Origin: a virus
IMG/VR virus record: IMGVR_UViG_3300018954_000006
Location: 1-38,751 of that record
Length of the DNA stretch: 38,751 nucleotides
Reading direction: 5' to 3' (one strand)
Of this stretch, positions 16,403 to 24,570 are shown in pieces (positions within the stretch are counted from its first letter, which is position 1; the number at the start of each line of letters is the position of its first letter). The notes under the pieces were generated by a model, which was not told where the DNA came from, made no database searches, and saw nothing but the letters and a program-made list of their open reading frames with translations. The position numbers and the translations under genes were made by a program.

Positions 16403-16814
16403 CAATCAATTGCAACTTCCGCAGCGAACGCTATACGATTGGGCTGAGTCCGAAGGCTGGAGTGAGTTGAGATACGATGAAGTTGATCATGTGTGGCGAG
16501 GTTTTCCACATGGAGAGCTAACTGAGGTTAATGTGCCTGTCAACGTGCTTTTAGAATTCATACCTCAAGCTGCTCAAGTAGAATTTGATGCAATCTCAGT
16601 GCGACTCCAAGTACTACAGTTAGCAACAGCTAAATTCTTGAAAATTCATGGTTTGACTTGGGAAACAATAGATGCTGATGCAGTTGAAGAGTTTATGAGC
16701 CAGTATCCCGGCATGTTGTATCGTCTAGCTCATGCTCGAAATGAGTACGACTTAGCTTGCAAGTATGTCGCTTATGGAGTAGCTGTACAACTTGGATTGG
16801 TCGATTCGGACTAA
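16395..16814 (+). CDS. Small protein of unknown function
   Basis: 139 residues from ATG 16395 (ATG 16380 and 16383 are also in frame). Residues 30-60 have FPHGELTEVNVPVNVLLEFIP; the remainder is helical. Last gene of the operon; converges with the terminase gene, the two overlapping by 4 bases. Confidence 0.65.
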   Translation: MTNNQLQLPQRTLYDWAESEGWSELRYDEVDHVWRGFPHGELTEVNVPVNVLLEFIPQAAQVEFDAISVRLQVLQLATAKFLKIHGLTWETIDADAVEEFMSQYPGMLYRLAHARNEYDLACKYVAYGVAVQLGLVDSD

Positions 16815-18760
16815 ATCTCCCCAATCCACACAGGGTACTTCAAAAACTTTTCACAATAGATATAGAAGGCAACCTCTAGGAACAGAAAACTGTAAAAGAG
16901 GTCGTCATTTCCATCTGCCGCCCGAACCCACCGATCGGTTTCCGGGTCACGAGTGGGGCTTGTGAGGTGCTTGAACGGGCTTAAGTCACTTTTGCTGGTC
17001 AAATGCTTGTTCCAGACCTCTGGCAGTCTGTAGATGCTATAGCCGTCTTCAGCGGACTCAATGAAGTTCTCTAGGATGAGGTCTTGGAACTTCTGATTAC
17101 GAACGAACCAGCAGGGGTATTCAGCGCCCCCGTCCTTCACCTTATCAAGCTTCACAGCATCTTTCAACGTATCCTTCTGGTCTGCCATCTCAAGTTTAGT
17201 GATGTCATTTATCGCCACCTCATTACAGAATGTCATTACAGAATCCCGACCAGGTTCGTTATCACAAATGCCATAGACAACCTTATGTTTGCTGATGATG
17301 TCTTTAGCTCGCTCTCGTATGACTTCGGAAGAGAAGGAGATGCGTCGGATGGTCTGGCGGGAGAGTTCAACTTGGTCAAGGTTGAGATAGTCTTCGGGGA
17401 GGTAGAATTCGGCGATAGTCAAAAAGTCATGTGCCCGTCCCATGTCCATCCCGCAGAGCACAAAGTCTGGTGTACCATCGGGCTTTGGCGCTGCCAAGGC
17501 TTTCTTTAGCATCTCTAGCGTGACTCCGGTGACTGCAATCTCCGATGGAATCCCTAGCTGCTGTTGCTGCCAGTCGGCAGGCTTTGATGCCCTCAACCCA
17601 CGGTCTATGAGGTCTGCTGCAAGGTTACCGAGGGTCTTGCGGGTGAGTGGGGAGATGTGAATGCCAACTTTATGGCGAAGGTTCGCACAGGCACCAGGGT
17701 CGTCTACAGGAAGCGATTGCAGGTACTCTCGTAGCCAAAGACCCGTTCGGAGGCATTTGTAGCGAGCATTCAGCCGAGTCTTCTCCGGGAGTTCTCGCCC
17801 ACACTCCGAACAAGCAATGAATGCAGACCTTACTTGATCATCCTCATCGTGCCGCCACCAGAGTACCGGACGCCCCGACTCAGTAAATGCAGTCTCAATC
17901 ATCTTGCCAGACTTGTTCTTGCGCTTAATAGTCCGCAATAGACAGCCTATGGGATGCAATGGCAAGTGTTTGTTGCAATGGGGGCAGTGGTAGTGGGGGT
18001 AAAATTCGTGGGTACAATCGGTCATTGATTCCTCAATCCCGCCCCCACCACCGGGTGTACCGAGGTCGCGTCTAGGCTTTGTTGGAATCTTGGAGGCTGA
18101 CAAACGGGGCATGACGATTTCTTTTGCCTCTGCGCCAGTTTGAGAAGCTTCTTCCACAAACACCAAGTTTGCGGTGAAGGAGACTGCCGCACCACCCGCT
18201 GCTGCTAGGTTAGATTTGTTGGGAGCACCAGTAGAAGTCGATAGGTAGCTAAAGATTGCTGTAATGCCATCGACTTGGAAGCGGGACGACAGCTTGCGAT
18301 CGCTGCGTTGGCGAATCTTTTGTCCCGTGTCTTGCTCGAATGTCTCGGCAAACTTCTCGATAACTGGTCGCTGTTGCTCAGGAACGTTAAGTTCGCGAGA
18401 GTCTCTGGTCGCGAAAAAAAATCCCACGTTCATCTTGCCGCTAATGATGACATCTGCTAGCAAGAGATTGTGGGCGAGACTTTTGCCGCATTGAGCTGCA
18501 CCAGTGGTCAGAGTATAGGGAACTCGAAAATCTCCGATGAGTTCGAGGTATTCTCGAAACCAATCGTACACTTCAACCTTGTCATTCTTTTCTGTGTAGC
18601 CGTATTTGGCAACTCTGTCTGCAAAAGGTTGACCACCAACACGAAATACTTCATCGATGTAGTTGTCGCGCTGGCGGTTCTTGTCGTTTTCATCGTCAAG
18701 GCTGTCTAGTGTTAGCTTTAGCAGCTCATCGAAGAGGGATGTGGTCGGTTTGTCGAGCAT
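16811..18760 (-). CDS. Phage terminase large subunit, GpA family
   Basis: 649 residues, typical of GpA-like terminases, which translocate DNA into the prohead and cut it. Walker A lies at residues about 87-94 (GAAQCGKS) and Walker B at about 199-204 (LVFVEEAS). Two zinc-binding pairs follow (CPHC at about 259-262; CSEC at about 317-320). The C-terminal nuclease begins near 432 with FVLCGMDMGRAHD (Asp 439) and continues with YGICDNEPGRDS (Asp 500, Glu 502). No small-subunit gene is seen next to it. An HNH gene lies divergently 69 bases away; HNH proteins beside terminases assist cos cleavage in some phages. Confidence 0.95.
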   Translation of the reverse strand: MLDKPTTSLFDELLKLTLDSLDDENDKNRQRDNYIDEVFRVGGQPFADRVAKYGYTEKNDKVEVYDWFREYLELIGDFRVPYTLTTGAAQCGKSLAHNLLLADVIISGKMNVGFFFATRDSRELNVPEQQRPVIEKFAETFEQDTGQKIRQRSDRKLSSRFQVDGITAIFSYLSTSTGAPNKSNLAAAGGAAVSFTANLVFVEEASQTGAEAKEIVMPRLSASKIPTKPRRDLGTPGGGGGIEESMTDCTHEFYPHYHCPHCNKHLPLHPIGCLLRTIKRKNKSGKMIETAFTESGRPVLWWRHDEDDQVRSAFIACSECGRELPEKTRLNARYKCLRTGLWLREYLQSLPVDDPGACANLRHKVGIHISPLTRKTLGNLAADLIDRGLRASKPADWQQQQLGIPSEIAVTGVTLEMLKKALAAPKPDGTPDFVLCGMDMGRAHDFLTIAEFYLPEDYLNLDQVELSRQTIRRISFSSEVIRERAKDIISKHKVVYGICDNEPGRDSVMTFCNEVAINDITKLEMADQKDTLKDAVKLDKVKDGGAEYPCWFVRNQKFQDLILENFIESAEDGYSIYRLPEVWNKHLTSKSDLSPFKHLTSPTRDPETDRWVRAADGNDDLFYSFLFLEVAFYIYCEKFLKYPVWIGEI

Positions 18761-18829
18761 TGGGTGGGTATTGACGTTGGGTTAAAGTTTAGCCATAATC
18801 ATGGGTGAAAATCAGTTGGAGTAAACCAA

Positions 18830-19603
18830 ATGGGCGCTGGTAAAAATTACGATTTGATTTACCCGTTAGTTTGTCAAGTTTGTGGTCAAGATTATTTGGG
18901 AAGAAGAAAAACAAGTCAGTACTGTTCTAATCCGTGTAAGTTTAAAGGGAGTACAGTTCCAATATCCGACGAGGAAGTAAATCAAGCACGAGACTTATAT
19001 CAATCAGGTATGACATGGAAAGAAGTAGAATCCACTATGGGAATAAGTGCTGTTCGTCGGCAAAAAATCTTAGCTGTTATTAAGTCAAGGTTTCAATTCA
19101 CGTCCCGTCGTGTTAAACCCAATCAAACCGGAGAAAACAACGATAGCTGGAAAGGTGGACGCACTTATCATTCATCAGGTTATGTGACCATTAGAACGGC
19201 AGGACATCCAAGAGCTAGCGGTGGCAATGGCAGCTATGTTATGGAGCACGTTCTAGCAATGGAGGCACATATCGGTCGTTATTTGGTTTGGCAAGGTCGC
19301 CAACATCCTGATAACGAAATTGTTCATCATATTAATGGAGTTCGTGATGACAATCGGCTAGAAAATTTGGTGCTAATGCTTTCCCGTGAGCACAGTTACT
19401 TGCATGGAAATCAAAAGTGGTCAAGAGATATCTTAGATGTTACCAACAATATCGTTTACCCAAATCTATCAGCGGCGGCAAGCACTGCTAGTTTAAACGA
19501 AAATGAGCTTGCAACGTACATCCATTTTGGATGGAAGCGTCATGGAATAATTTGGAAATATGCAACAGGACAACCTGTGACTGGCAGGATTCTAGAAACA
19601 TAA
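18830..19603 (+). CDS. HNH endonuclease with N-terminal zinc finger
   Basis: 257 residues. Residues about 15-36 hold a cysteine zinc finger (CQVCG, then YCSNPCK). Residues about 45-75 look like a helix-turn-helix (YQSGMTWKEVESTMGIS). The HNH_3-type core follows near residues 125-190 (VMEHVLAMEAHIGRYL, then IVHHINGVRDDNRLENLVLM). It could be a homing endonuclease inserted beside the terminase or a packaging-linked nuclease. It abuts the LuxR-type gene on the opposite strand with no gap (stop at 19603, neighbouring stop at 19604). Confidence 0.88.
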   Translation: MGAGKNYDLIYPLVCQVCGQDYLGRRKTSQYCSNPCKFKGSTVPISDEEVNQARDLYQSGMTWKEVESTMGISAVRRQKILAVIKSRFQFTSRRVKPNQTGENNDSWKGGRTYHSSGYVTIRTAGHPRASGGNGSYVMEHVLAMEAHIGRYLVWQGRQHPDNEIVHHINGVRDDNRLENLVLMLSREHSYLHGNQKWSRDILDVTNNIVYPNLSAAASTASLNENELATYIHFGWKRHGIIWKYATGQPVTGRILET

Positions 19604-19885
19604 TCACAACTTCTCTAAGTCAACAATGCCGTGTTTTGCAGCCCACAACGCTATCTGAACACGGCTCTTTAAACCGAGCTTGCAGAGGCAGTTTCGGACG
19701 TGGCTTTCCACCCCGCGACTTTTTGGCGACCCTCCAAGCATCTCTGAAACCTCCGCATTCCGTAGCCCATGAGCTACCCAGTAAACGATTTCAGTCTCTC
19801 TGGAAGTCAAATTTACCATCTGCGGAGTCGCACCATACCAAATCCTCTCGACTGGATTCTCGTATTTCTTCTTCGGTCTGTCCAA
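19604..19885 (-). CDS. Orphan LuxR-type HTH protein
   Basis: 93 residues, consisting of little more than a LuxR/GerE HTH domain (LTSRETEIVYWVAHGLRNAEVSEMLG, then HVRNCLCKLGLKSRVQIALWA). No receiver or ligand-binding domain. There appear to be two extra residues in the turn before the recognition helix (SPKSRGVESH instead of SPKTV..H), which may alter DNA binding. Divergent from the TerD-like gene, so it may control the 19886-20021 interval. Confidence 0.8.
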   Translation of the reverse strand: MDRPKKKYENPVERIWYGATPQMVNLTSRETEIVYWVAHGLRNAEVSEMLGGSPKSRGVESHVRNCLCKLGLKSRVQIALWAAKHGIVDLEKL

Positions 19886-19923
19886 ATTCTTTCTCTCACA
19901 TAGTTCTAAGTCTTCATCGTAAC

Positions 19924-19998
19924 ATCACTTATGTGATAACAGCATGAGTAGTATCACACAAGCCATCAATTGACGACAAAAGCTGCAAATGCTACCTT
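19924..19998 (+). promoter_or_regulatory. Candidate promoter and operator upstream of the TerD-like gene
   Basis: TTGACG at 19970-19975, a 17-base spacer and TACCTT at 19993-19998 form a moderate promoter. Upstream, atcac-ttat-gtgat (19924-19937) is an inverted repeat, with a further tatcacac at 19952, suggestive of regulator binding. The divergent LuxR-type protein is one possible binder. Confidence 0.45.
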
Positions 19999-20021
19999 AG
20001 ATGAAGTATCGAGAGGAAGTT

Positions 20022-20600
20022 ATGTCAGACATTATTTCGTTAGAAAAGAATCAAATTGTCTCACTCAGCAAAGGTATCAACCTCACTAAAGGACTCTTTG
20101 GACTCGGTTGGAAGCCAGTGCGACGAGGGCAGCGAGTGGACTTAGATGCAAGTTGTCTGGCTATTGATAACGAGAACAATGGTACGGAGTTCGTGTTTTT
20201 CAACCGAATGGTTGGTATTGGCGGTGCAGTCAGTTTAAGTGGCGACGATCTATCTGGAGCGGATGATGGCGAAGGAGCTAATGCACCTGACGAAATCATT
20301 ACAATCGACCTCGACCTAATCCCTGATAATGTTGAACAACTGTTGCTGATTGTCAACTCATTCTCTGGACAAACATTCGGCGCAGTTCAGGACGTGTTCT
20401 GTCGTGTCACTGACTACTTCACTCATCAGGACGTGATTGAGTACGACCTAGATGCCAATTACGCTGAGTTCACTACAGTCATTGTTGGCAAACTATCGCG
20501 AGCATTCGATAACGCTAGCGAATGGGAATTTACAGCAGTTGGCAAAGGTATCAATAGCGGTTTGAAGCCACTTCTGGCTTCCTATGGTGTGCGAGTGTAA
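20022..20600 (+). CDS. TerD-family protein
   Basis: 192 residues from ATG 20022, chosen because GAGAGGAAG sits just upstream (ATG 20001 lacks this). Matches TerD: VSLSKG near the N-terminus, then VDLDASCLAID and a SGDDLSGADDGEG...DE calcium-site region, then QLLLIVNSFSGQTF. TerD-family proteins bind calcium and are linked to tellurite resistance, phage inhibition and stress responses. This is a solitary copy with no terA, terB or terC in the window. A GC hairpin follows. Confidence 0.9.
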   Translation: MSDIISLEKNQIVSLSKGINLTKGLFGLGWKPVRRGQRVDLDASCLAIDNENNGTEFVFFNRMVGIGGAVSLSGDDLSGADDGEGANAPDEIITIDLDLIPDNVEQLLLIVNSFSGQTFGAVQDVFCRVTDYFTHQDVIEYDLDANYAEFTTVIVGKLSRAFDNASEWEFTAVGKGINSGLKPLLASYGVRV

Positions 20601-20619
20601 TTGAGTTAAGTTAGATCTG

Positions 20620-20639
20620 GAGGAGCCTCAGTTCCTCCT
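20620..20639 (+). terminator. Short hairpin after the TerD-like gene
   Basis: ggagga and tcctcc arms around an 8-base loop, followed by ttt. Weak terminator or attenuator between the TerD-like gene and the next ORF. Confidence 0.5.
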
Positions 20640-20661
20640 TTGAAGTATTTAGGAGATAATC

Positions 20662-20907
20662 ATGACAACTCCATCAACTCAAGATTATAGTGAAGAAATC
20701 AAAACCATTCTAAAAGCCTACAACACAGGTGACGCTCAGTACATTGAATGGGGAACTGTAGACAGCTTTAGCGCTGCTGTAGCTGCAATGGGAAACGATT
20801 GGGAATGCGATTGGATTTACAATGAAATTCAAGATTATTATGATTTCACAGCTTTTCGTTGGGATGACCTAAATGCAGAAGCAAAGCTAAGACTTATTGG
20901 AGAATAA
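20662..20907 (+). CDS. Small acidic protein of unknown function
   Basis: 81 residues, acidic and aromatic (ECDWIYNEIQDYYDFTAFRWDDL). AGGAG 8 bases upstream of the ATG. Only 3 bases separate its stop from the next start, so the two are co-translated. Not recognised. Confidence 0.65.
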   Translation: MTTPSTQDYSEEIKTILKAYNTGDAQYIEWGTVDSFSAAVAAMGNDWECDWIYNEIQDYYDFTAFRWDDLNAEAKLRLIGE

Positions 20908-20910
20908 CTC

Positions 20911-21225
20911 ATGCCATACGCAAAACCCAAAGACCTTATTGGCAATATTGACCCCAAATGCCTCATTATCAACGACATTCACTTCAACAATCGCAAACTT
21001 GAGATAACAGAAGAAGCCTACAACAAAGCCACACTCAATAATAACTATGATGATTTGAACTGGGCGCATAATGACCGAGTATTACGTTGGGGTATTGGTC
21101 AAGGATTGAAGACTGCCCTCCGCTACCTGCTAGCTCAAGAAGCTGAAGCCAGCGGTCGTCAAGTGTCAGCTACGATGGAAGAGTTTGATAAAGTTATTGA
21201 GGAGATGGTTAATGGCGAGCAATAG
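20911..21225 (+). CDS. Small protein of unknown function
   Basis: 104 residues. The C-terminal half is helical (GLKTALRYLLAQEAEASGRQVSATMEEFDKVIEEMV). Overlaps the next gene by 14 bases. GGAG upstream. Not recognised. Confidence 0.65.
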   Translation: MPYAKPKDLIGNIDPKCLIINDIHFNNRKLEITEEAYNKATLNNNYDDLNWAHNDRVLRWGIGQGLKTALRYLLAQEAEASGRQVSATMEEFDKVIEEMVNGEQ

Positions 21226-21418
21226 TCCGGTAGTGATGCCTTTGAGTCGGTGTTGTCTGGAGAAGATTCAACGTAGGACTCCACCCGATTCCGAAGGAGA
21301 GTTGATTTGGTGCAGAAAATGTGGTCAGTTTTTAGTGTTCCATCACAATGCTTGGAAAGACGCTGATGTCCTCAACAATCAAGAATGGCATGACTTCTGT
21401 TACAACCCAGACGAATAA
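21212..21418 (+). CDS. Small zinc-ribbon-like protein
   Basis: 68 residues from ATG 21212 (GGAG upstream). Two cysteine pairs, CCLEK...C RKC (WCRKCGQFLVF), suggest a zinc-binding module. Overlaps genes on both sides, in a tightly packed operon. Confidence 0.55.
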   Translation: MASNSPVVMPLSRCCLEKIQRRTPPDSEGELIWCRKCGQFLVFHHNAWKDADVLNNQEWHDFCYNPDE

Positions 21419-21962
21419 GATTTACGCAGGTATCGGCTCCCGTAATACTCCAGCAGACATTTGTGAGCTAATGACACAATTGGGGGCAAAACTAGCTGAG
21501 AAAGGGGCTGAGTTGAGAAGTGGTGGAGCGGATAAAGCCGACCAATCATTTGAGAGAGGTTGTGACAAAGGTAATGGAACCAAGCAAATATTCTATGCCA
21601 ATGATTGGATAGACAAATCATCGCCAACGAGTCGCATAATCAGATGGAAATACTGTGACCACAATTGGGCTGAAGCAACCGCCATTGCTTCTCAACATCA
21701 TCCTAACTGGAGTAACCTCAAGCCATACGCTCGTAAACTTCACACGCGCAATTGTTTCCAAGTGCTGGGCTGGAGCTTGCAACTGCCTGTTAACTTCGTT
21801 CTCTGTTGGACTCCAGATGGCGCTAGAACAGCCGCACAAACATCACAGAAGACTGGGGGTACGGGGCAGGCTATTAGAGTTGCAGACTCGTATGGCATCA
21901 AGGTGTATAACCTGGCAGTCACCGAAGATCTTGAGTTAGCTCGGAACTGGCTGAATAAATAA
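21390..21962 (+). CDS. SLOG/DprA-like Rossmann protein
   Basis: About 190 residues from ATG 21390 (21348 and 21366 are alternatives). The glycine-rich GIGSRNTP and LRSGGADKADQSFERG motifs, followed by VLCWTPDGA and GTGQAIRVADSYGIKVYNL, match the SLOG superfamily of nucleotide- or ssDNA-binding proteins that includes DprA. Phage and plasmid members are common; their roles range from DNA processing to nucleotide sensing in defence. No catalytic assignment is possible from the sequence. Ends before a strong terminator. Confidence 0.8.
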   Translation: MTSVTTQTNKIYAGIGSRNTPADICELMTQLGAKLAEKGAELRSGGADKADQSFERGCDKGNGTKQIFYANDWIDKSSPTSRIIRWKYCDHNWAEATAIASQHHPNWSNLKPYARKLHTRNCFQVLGWSLQLPVNFVLCWTPDGARTAAQTSQKTGGTGQAIRVADSYGIKVYNLAVTEDLELARNWLNK

Positions 21963-21988
21963 TTGCTTAGTTCCCGTAATATCTTCAT

Positions 21989-22025
21989 AAAACCGCTGTA
22001 GACCCCCATAGTTTACAGCGGTTTT
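21989..22025 (+). terminator. Strong Rho-independent terminator
   Basis: Perfect 12-base arms aaaaccgctgta and tacagcggtttt with a 13-base loop; the 3' arm ends in TTTT. Terminates the 20022-21962 operon. Confidence 0.9.
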
Positions 22026-22075
22026 CTATGGTCACAATATTATTAGCTCCAAATATTACATTGGAGGTGGGAGCC

Positions 22076-22342
22076 ATGAACTTTGATGATGTATTCGATA
22101 TTTCTATTGAAAGAGAAAAACTGCATGAGTTAGCGGTAAACTTACGCAATCATTGTGTACAGTTAGAGCAGCAAGTCGTACAACTAACGGCTAAGGTGAA
22201 GACGTATGAATTCCTAGTGACTAGGATCATGGTAGAACAGCGAGACACTAGTGACCGTATTGCGGAAGTCGAAAGTGTTTGCGCGTCATTGGCATTGAGA
22301 GTGCTCGGTGTAAGAGGTGAGGACAATGCAGAAGAAAAGTAA
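22076..22342 (+). CDS. Coiled-coil protein of unknown function
   Basis: 88 residues from ATG 22076, which follows ggaggtgggagcc (strong ribosome site). Predicted coiled coil (LEQQVVQLTAKVKTYEFLVTRIMVEQ). Overlaps the next gene by 17 bases. Not recognised. Confidence 0.65.
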   Translation: MNFDDVFDISIEREKLHELAVNLRNHCVQLEQQVVQLTAKVKTYEFLVTRIMVEQRDTSDRIAEVESVCASLALRVLGVRGEDNAEEK

Positions 22343-22958
22343 CCTCCAAAATTGGTTTCATTGGTTTACTGATTGGATGCGAGATTTCGTCAGAAAACTA
22401 AGCAACAACGCAGAAACTAAGCTCCTTGTTCTTGATGCCCTACAGTCTCGCGATAGCCTCTGTGTTGCCAGGAGTGTTAAACGGAATACTCCTGGCTCTG
22501 TATCGACCTGGTACGTAACCCATCAGCATTACCCAAATGCTCACATCATCGTAGCTCTAGATAACATTCGTGAGCTAAAGCAATTTTTAGACGAGCCATC
22601 ATTACCCAAAGATACTGTACAAATTGTTCGCACACATCTGATTTCTGTACAGTGGCTGATTAAGCTTGGAGAAAACCGCAAGCAGATATACAAGTTTAAG
22701 GGAGCCTGGTTAGCCGATCTACAAGGGCGTTCTCAAAGCATTAATGCAAAAGCTAGTGATGTTGTCAGATATTTGGTAATGGAAATTTTGAACCTTCCAA
22801 TTACCTCTGGTATTAGTTGGGAAAAACGAATTGACAAATATCATTGGGAAGAAGCGATTGTTAGCAAATGTAAGCTAATTAGTGAAAACCACAATCCCCA
22901 TCTCAAGCGTGTTAAAGGAATAGAGATTATGGAGGGGCGGCAGAATGACAGAAAATGA
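22326..22958 (+). CDS. Protein of unknown function
   Basis: 210 residues from ATG 22326 (GTGAGG upstream). Basic, mixed alpha/beta, with an N-terminal amphipathic aromatic region (NWFHWFTDWMRDFVRKL). No recognised domain. Overlaps the following membrane-protein gene by 14 bases, so the coiled-coil, this and the membrane gene form one operon. Confidence 0.65.
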   Translation: MQKKSNLQNWFHWFTDWMRDFVRKLSNNAETKLLVLDALQSRDSLCVARSVKRNTPGSVSTWYVTHQHYPNAHIIVALDNIRELKQFLDEPSLPKDTVQIVRTHLISVQWLIKLGENRKQIYKFKGAWLADLQGRSQSINAKASDVVRYLVMEILNLPITSGISWEKRIDKYHWEEAIVSKCKLISENHNPHLKRVKGIEIMEGRQNDRK

Positions 22959-23277
22959 AAAACAACCACTAATAGGTATTGTAGTTGAACCAGCTCAAAA
23001 ACCAAGAATGGTCGGAATTGAGCTGAGTTTTTATATTGGGAAGCGGATATTTTTAGCAGCTATTGCGACAATAATTCTAGCTTTTGCATTGGTAACAGTT
23101 AAAGCTAGCAAAATTGATAGTGAGGAAATATTTACTGTTGAGAATAGAGATGAACCAAACTTAATTCTTGGCGCGTTTGCATTGTATCTTCTCGGTGTCT
23201 CGACAGATCTTGACCTAACCCTTCCATTAAAAATGCTGAGAGGAGATGGTAAGAGTAATTCTAACGACGGCAGATGA
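22945..23277 (+). CDS. Small membrane protein of unknown function
   Basis: 110 residues with two hydrophobic segments at residues about 27-50 (YIGKRIFLAAIATIILAFAL) and 74-95 (LILGAFALYLLGVSTDLDL). Cytoplasmic basic C-terminus. GGAGGGGCGG precedes the ATG. Could anchor the two upstream products at the membrane. Confidence 0.65.
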   Translation: MTENEKQPLIGIVVEPAQKPRMVGIELSFYIGKRIFLAAIATIILAFALVTVKASKIDSEEIFTVENRDEPNLILGAFALYLLGVSTDLDLTLPLKMLRGDGKSNSNDGR

Positions 23278-23340
23278 CACACAATAGCGAACTAAAGATA
23301 AGCTAAAGTCAACAAAAGTCAGGCTAAGGAATTCTCTCAG

Positions 23341-23601
23341 ATGGCAAAACCAAAGTTAGGCAAACGGTGGAAAGAAGTGAGAAAGAAAGCTGTTGAGCGC
23401 GACAAACAATGCTTAAAGTGTGGAATCCCGAAACCCCTGAGCGTACACCACGTACTTCCGAAATATCTGCACCCCGAAAAGACCTTTGATCTCAACAATC
23501 TGCGAACTCTCTGCTGTAACTGCCACGTCCAATTGCACCGAGAGATAGCTTTAGTAAACATGAATCAATCAAGTTTTGACAAGTGGTTGAAATCCGGCTA
23601 A
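23341..23601 (+). CDS. Small HNH endonuclease
   Basis: 86 residues, about the size of a minimal HNH nuclease. A CLKCG pair, then VHHVLPK (first His pair), LNNLRTLCCNCHVQLH give the HNH core with two cysteine pairs for structural zinc. Such small HNH proteins occur in phage packaging loci and in accessory regions. No neighbouring terminase, so its role is open. Confidence 0.88.
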   Translation: MAKPKLGKRWKEVRKKAVERDKQCLKCGIPKPLSVHHVLPKYLHPEKTFDLNNLRTLCCNCHVQLHREIALVNMNQSSFDKWLKSG

Positions 23602-23632
23602 AGTGTTAGTGCAATATTTACAAACTCTTATC

Positions 23633-23836
23633 ATGATTAAAGAGAACAGTTGGGCAGTCAACGTAGCGGAAGGTCAAATCAATGGGTTCTATCAAAACAT
23701 CCACGTCCGAATTCAACAACATCTAGAGGGATTCGATATCTATCTCAATTCAGCCCTCCGTGGTAGCATTAGCAAGCGATCGCCAATGAAAGCGATTAAT
23801 GCTGCTAAAGATATGATTGATGCAGGATTGAGGTGA
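23633..23836 (+). CDS. Stand-alone copy of the RHH-family C-terminal domain
   Basis: 67 residues from ATG 23633 (open from GTG 23603). The pattern ING.YQN.HVRIQQHLEGFDIYL, then A.NAAKDMIDAGL, matches the C-terminal half of the RHH proteins at 25367, 25732 and 1556, but without the DNA-binding part. Could act as a partner or modulator of those proteins; this is inference. Confidence 0.6.
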   Translation: MIKENSWAVNVAEGQINGFYQNIHVRIQQHLEGFDIYLNSALRGSISKRSPMKAINAAKDMIDAGLR

Positions 23837-23852
23837 TCACAGTCTCAAAGAT

Positions 23853-24257
23853 CTAACCACAGCCAGTCATAGGGAGCATTGGTCGAACAATAATCTGCCC
23901 TTGCTCTCCCCAAATCTTGGTTCCACGAATATCTGCAATGTGCTGGTCGTTATCATATAGGCAATCCAGAAAGGCTTTGATGCAGTTGTCAGTGTCCGGC
24001 TTGGCTGTATGATACTTTCCTTTCATCTTCTTCTTTTTGATAGCTGACCAAGATGCTGGCATGGGTAGTACAAAAATCAAATGAATAGGATGAGGAAGTT
24101 CGGAATTGCCAACTACAGCTCGTAATTCATCTTTAAACTTCCAGTATCGAACAACACAGGGACGTTTCTTCCAACTGTCACTTCGAGTCATTCTAGGTTT
24201 TGGGATCGGCACAATGTTCAACACTAACTCTTTCATCAGTTCTACCTTAGTATTCAT
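23853..24257 (-). CDS. rusA: RusA-family Holliday junction resolvase
   Basis: 134 residues, the usual RusA length. Motif AKPDTDNCIKAFLDCLYDNDQHIADI carries the catalytic aspartates (DTDN and the D.DQ.. segment), preceded by PIPKPRMTRSD. RusA cuts four-way junctions during phage recombination and replication. ATG 24236 is an alternative start. It converges with the preceding plus-strand gene, 16 bases apart. Confidence 0.88.
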   Translation of the reverse strand: MNTKVELMKELVLNIVPIPKPRMTRSDSWKKRPCVVRYWKFKDELRAVVGNSELPHPIHLIFVLPMPASWSAIKKKKMKGKYHTAKPDTDNCIKAFLDCLYDNDQHIADIRGTKIWGEQGQIIVRPMLPMTGCG

Positions 24258-24345
24258 TTAACTCTAACGCGACGTTTGTGCCTAGAGCAAACTAAAGATA
24301 CAATAGAGTAGTAAACCTTATTGATTAATAGTGAGCGAAACAAAC

Positions 24346-24570
24346 GTGGGACAAATGCGTTGGATGGCTAGCAGTGGCAGCAATAACCAGACCAAAATCC
24401 TTCATCTCCGGCTAAACCCCCAAGATCCTTGGAAGCCTTACACAAGTTTCCCACAGTTGGCAGTGGTGGACTATAACATTCCAAAAGGGAGCAGGGGATA
24501 TTCCACAATGCAACAGCTTCTAGCAGCAGGCTGGGAATTAGTCCCCAGCCCTAATGACTCATTCAATTAA
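24346..24570 (+). CDS. Small protein of unknown function with GTG start cassette
   Basis: 74 residues from GTG 24346, inside the cassette gagcgaaacaaacGTGg (an earlier in-frame GTG is at 24331). Glycine/serine-rich start, then LHLRLNPQDPWKPYTSF and a C-terminal TMQQLLAAGWELVPSP. The last segment resembles DUF4177-like ends but is too short to call. Overlaps the convergent HNH gene by 8 bases. Confidence 0.6.
   Translation: MGQMRWMASSGSNNQTKILHLRLNPQDPWKPYTSFPQLAVVDYNIPKGSRGYSTMQQLLAAGWELVPSPNDSFN

Noticed and set aside
17084-17509. Plus-strand ORF of 141 residues
   Set aside because: Antisense to the terminase gene, whose motifs are clear.
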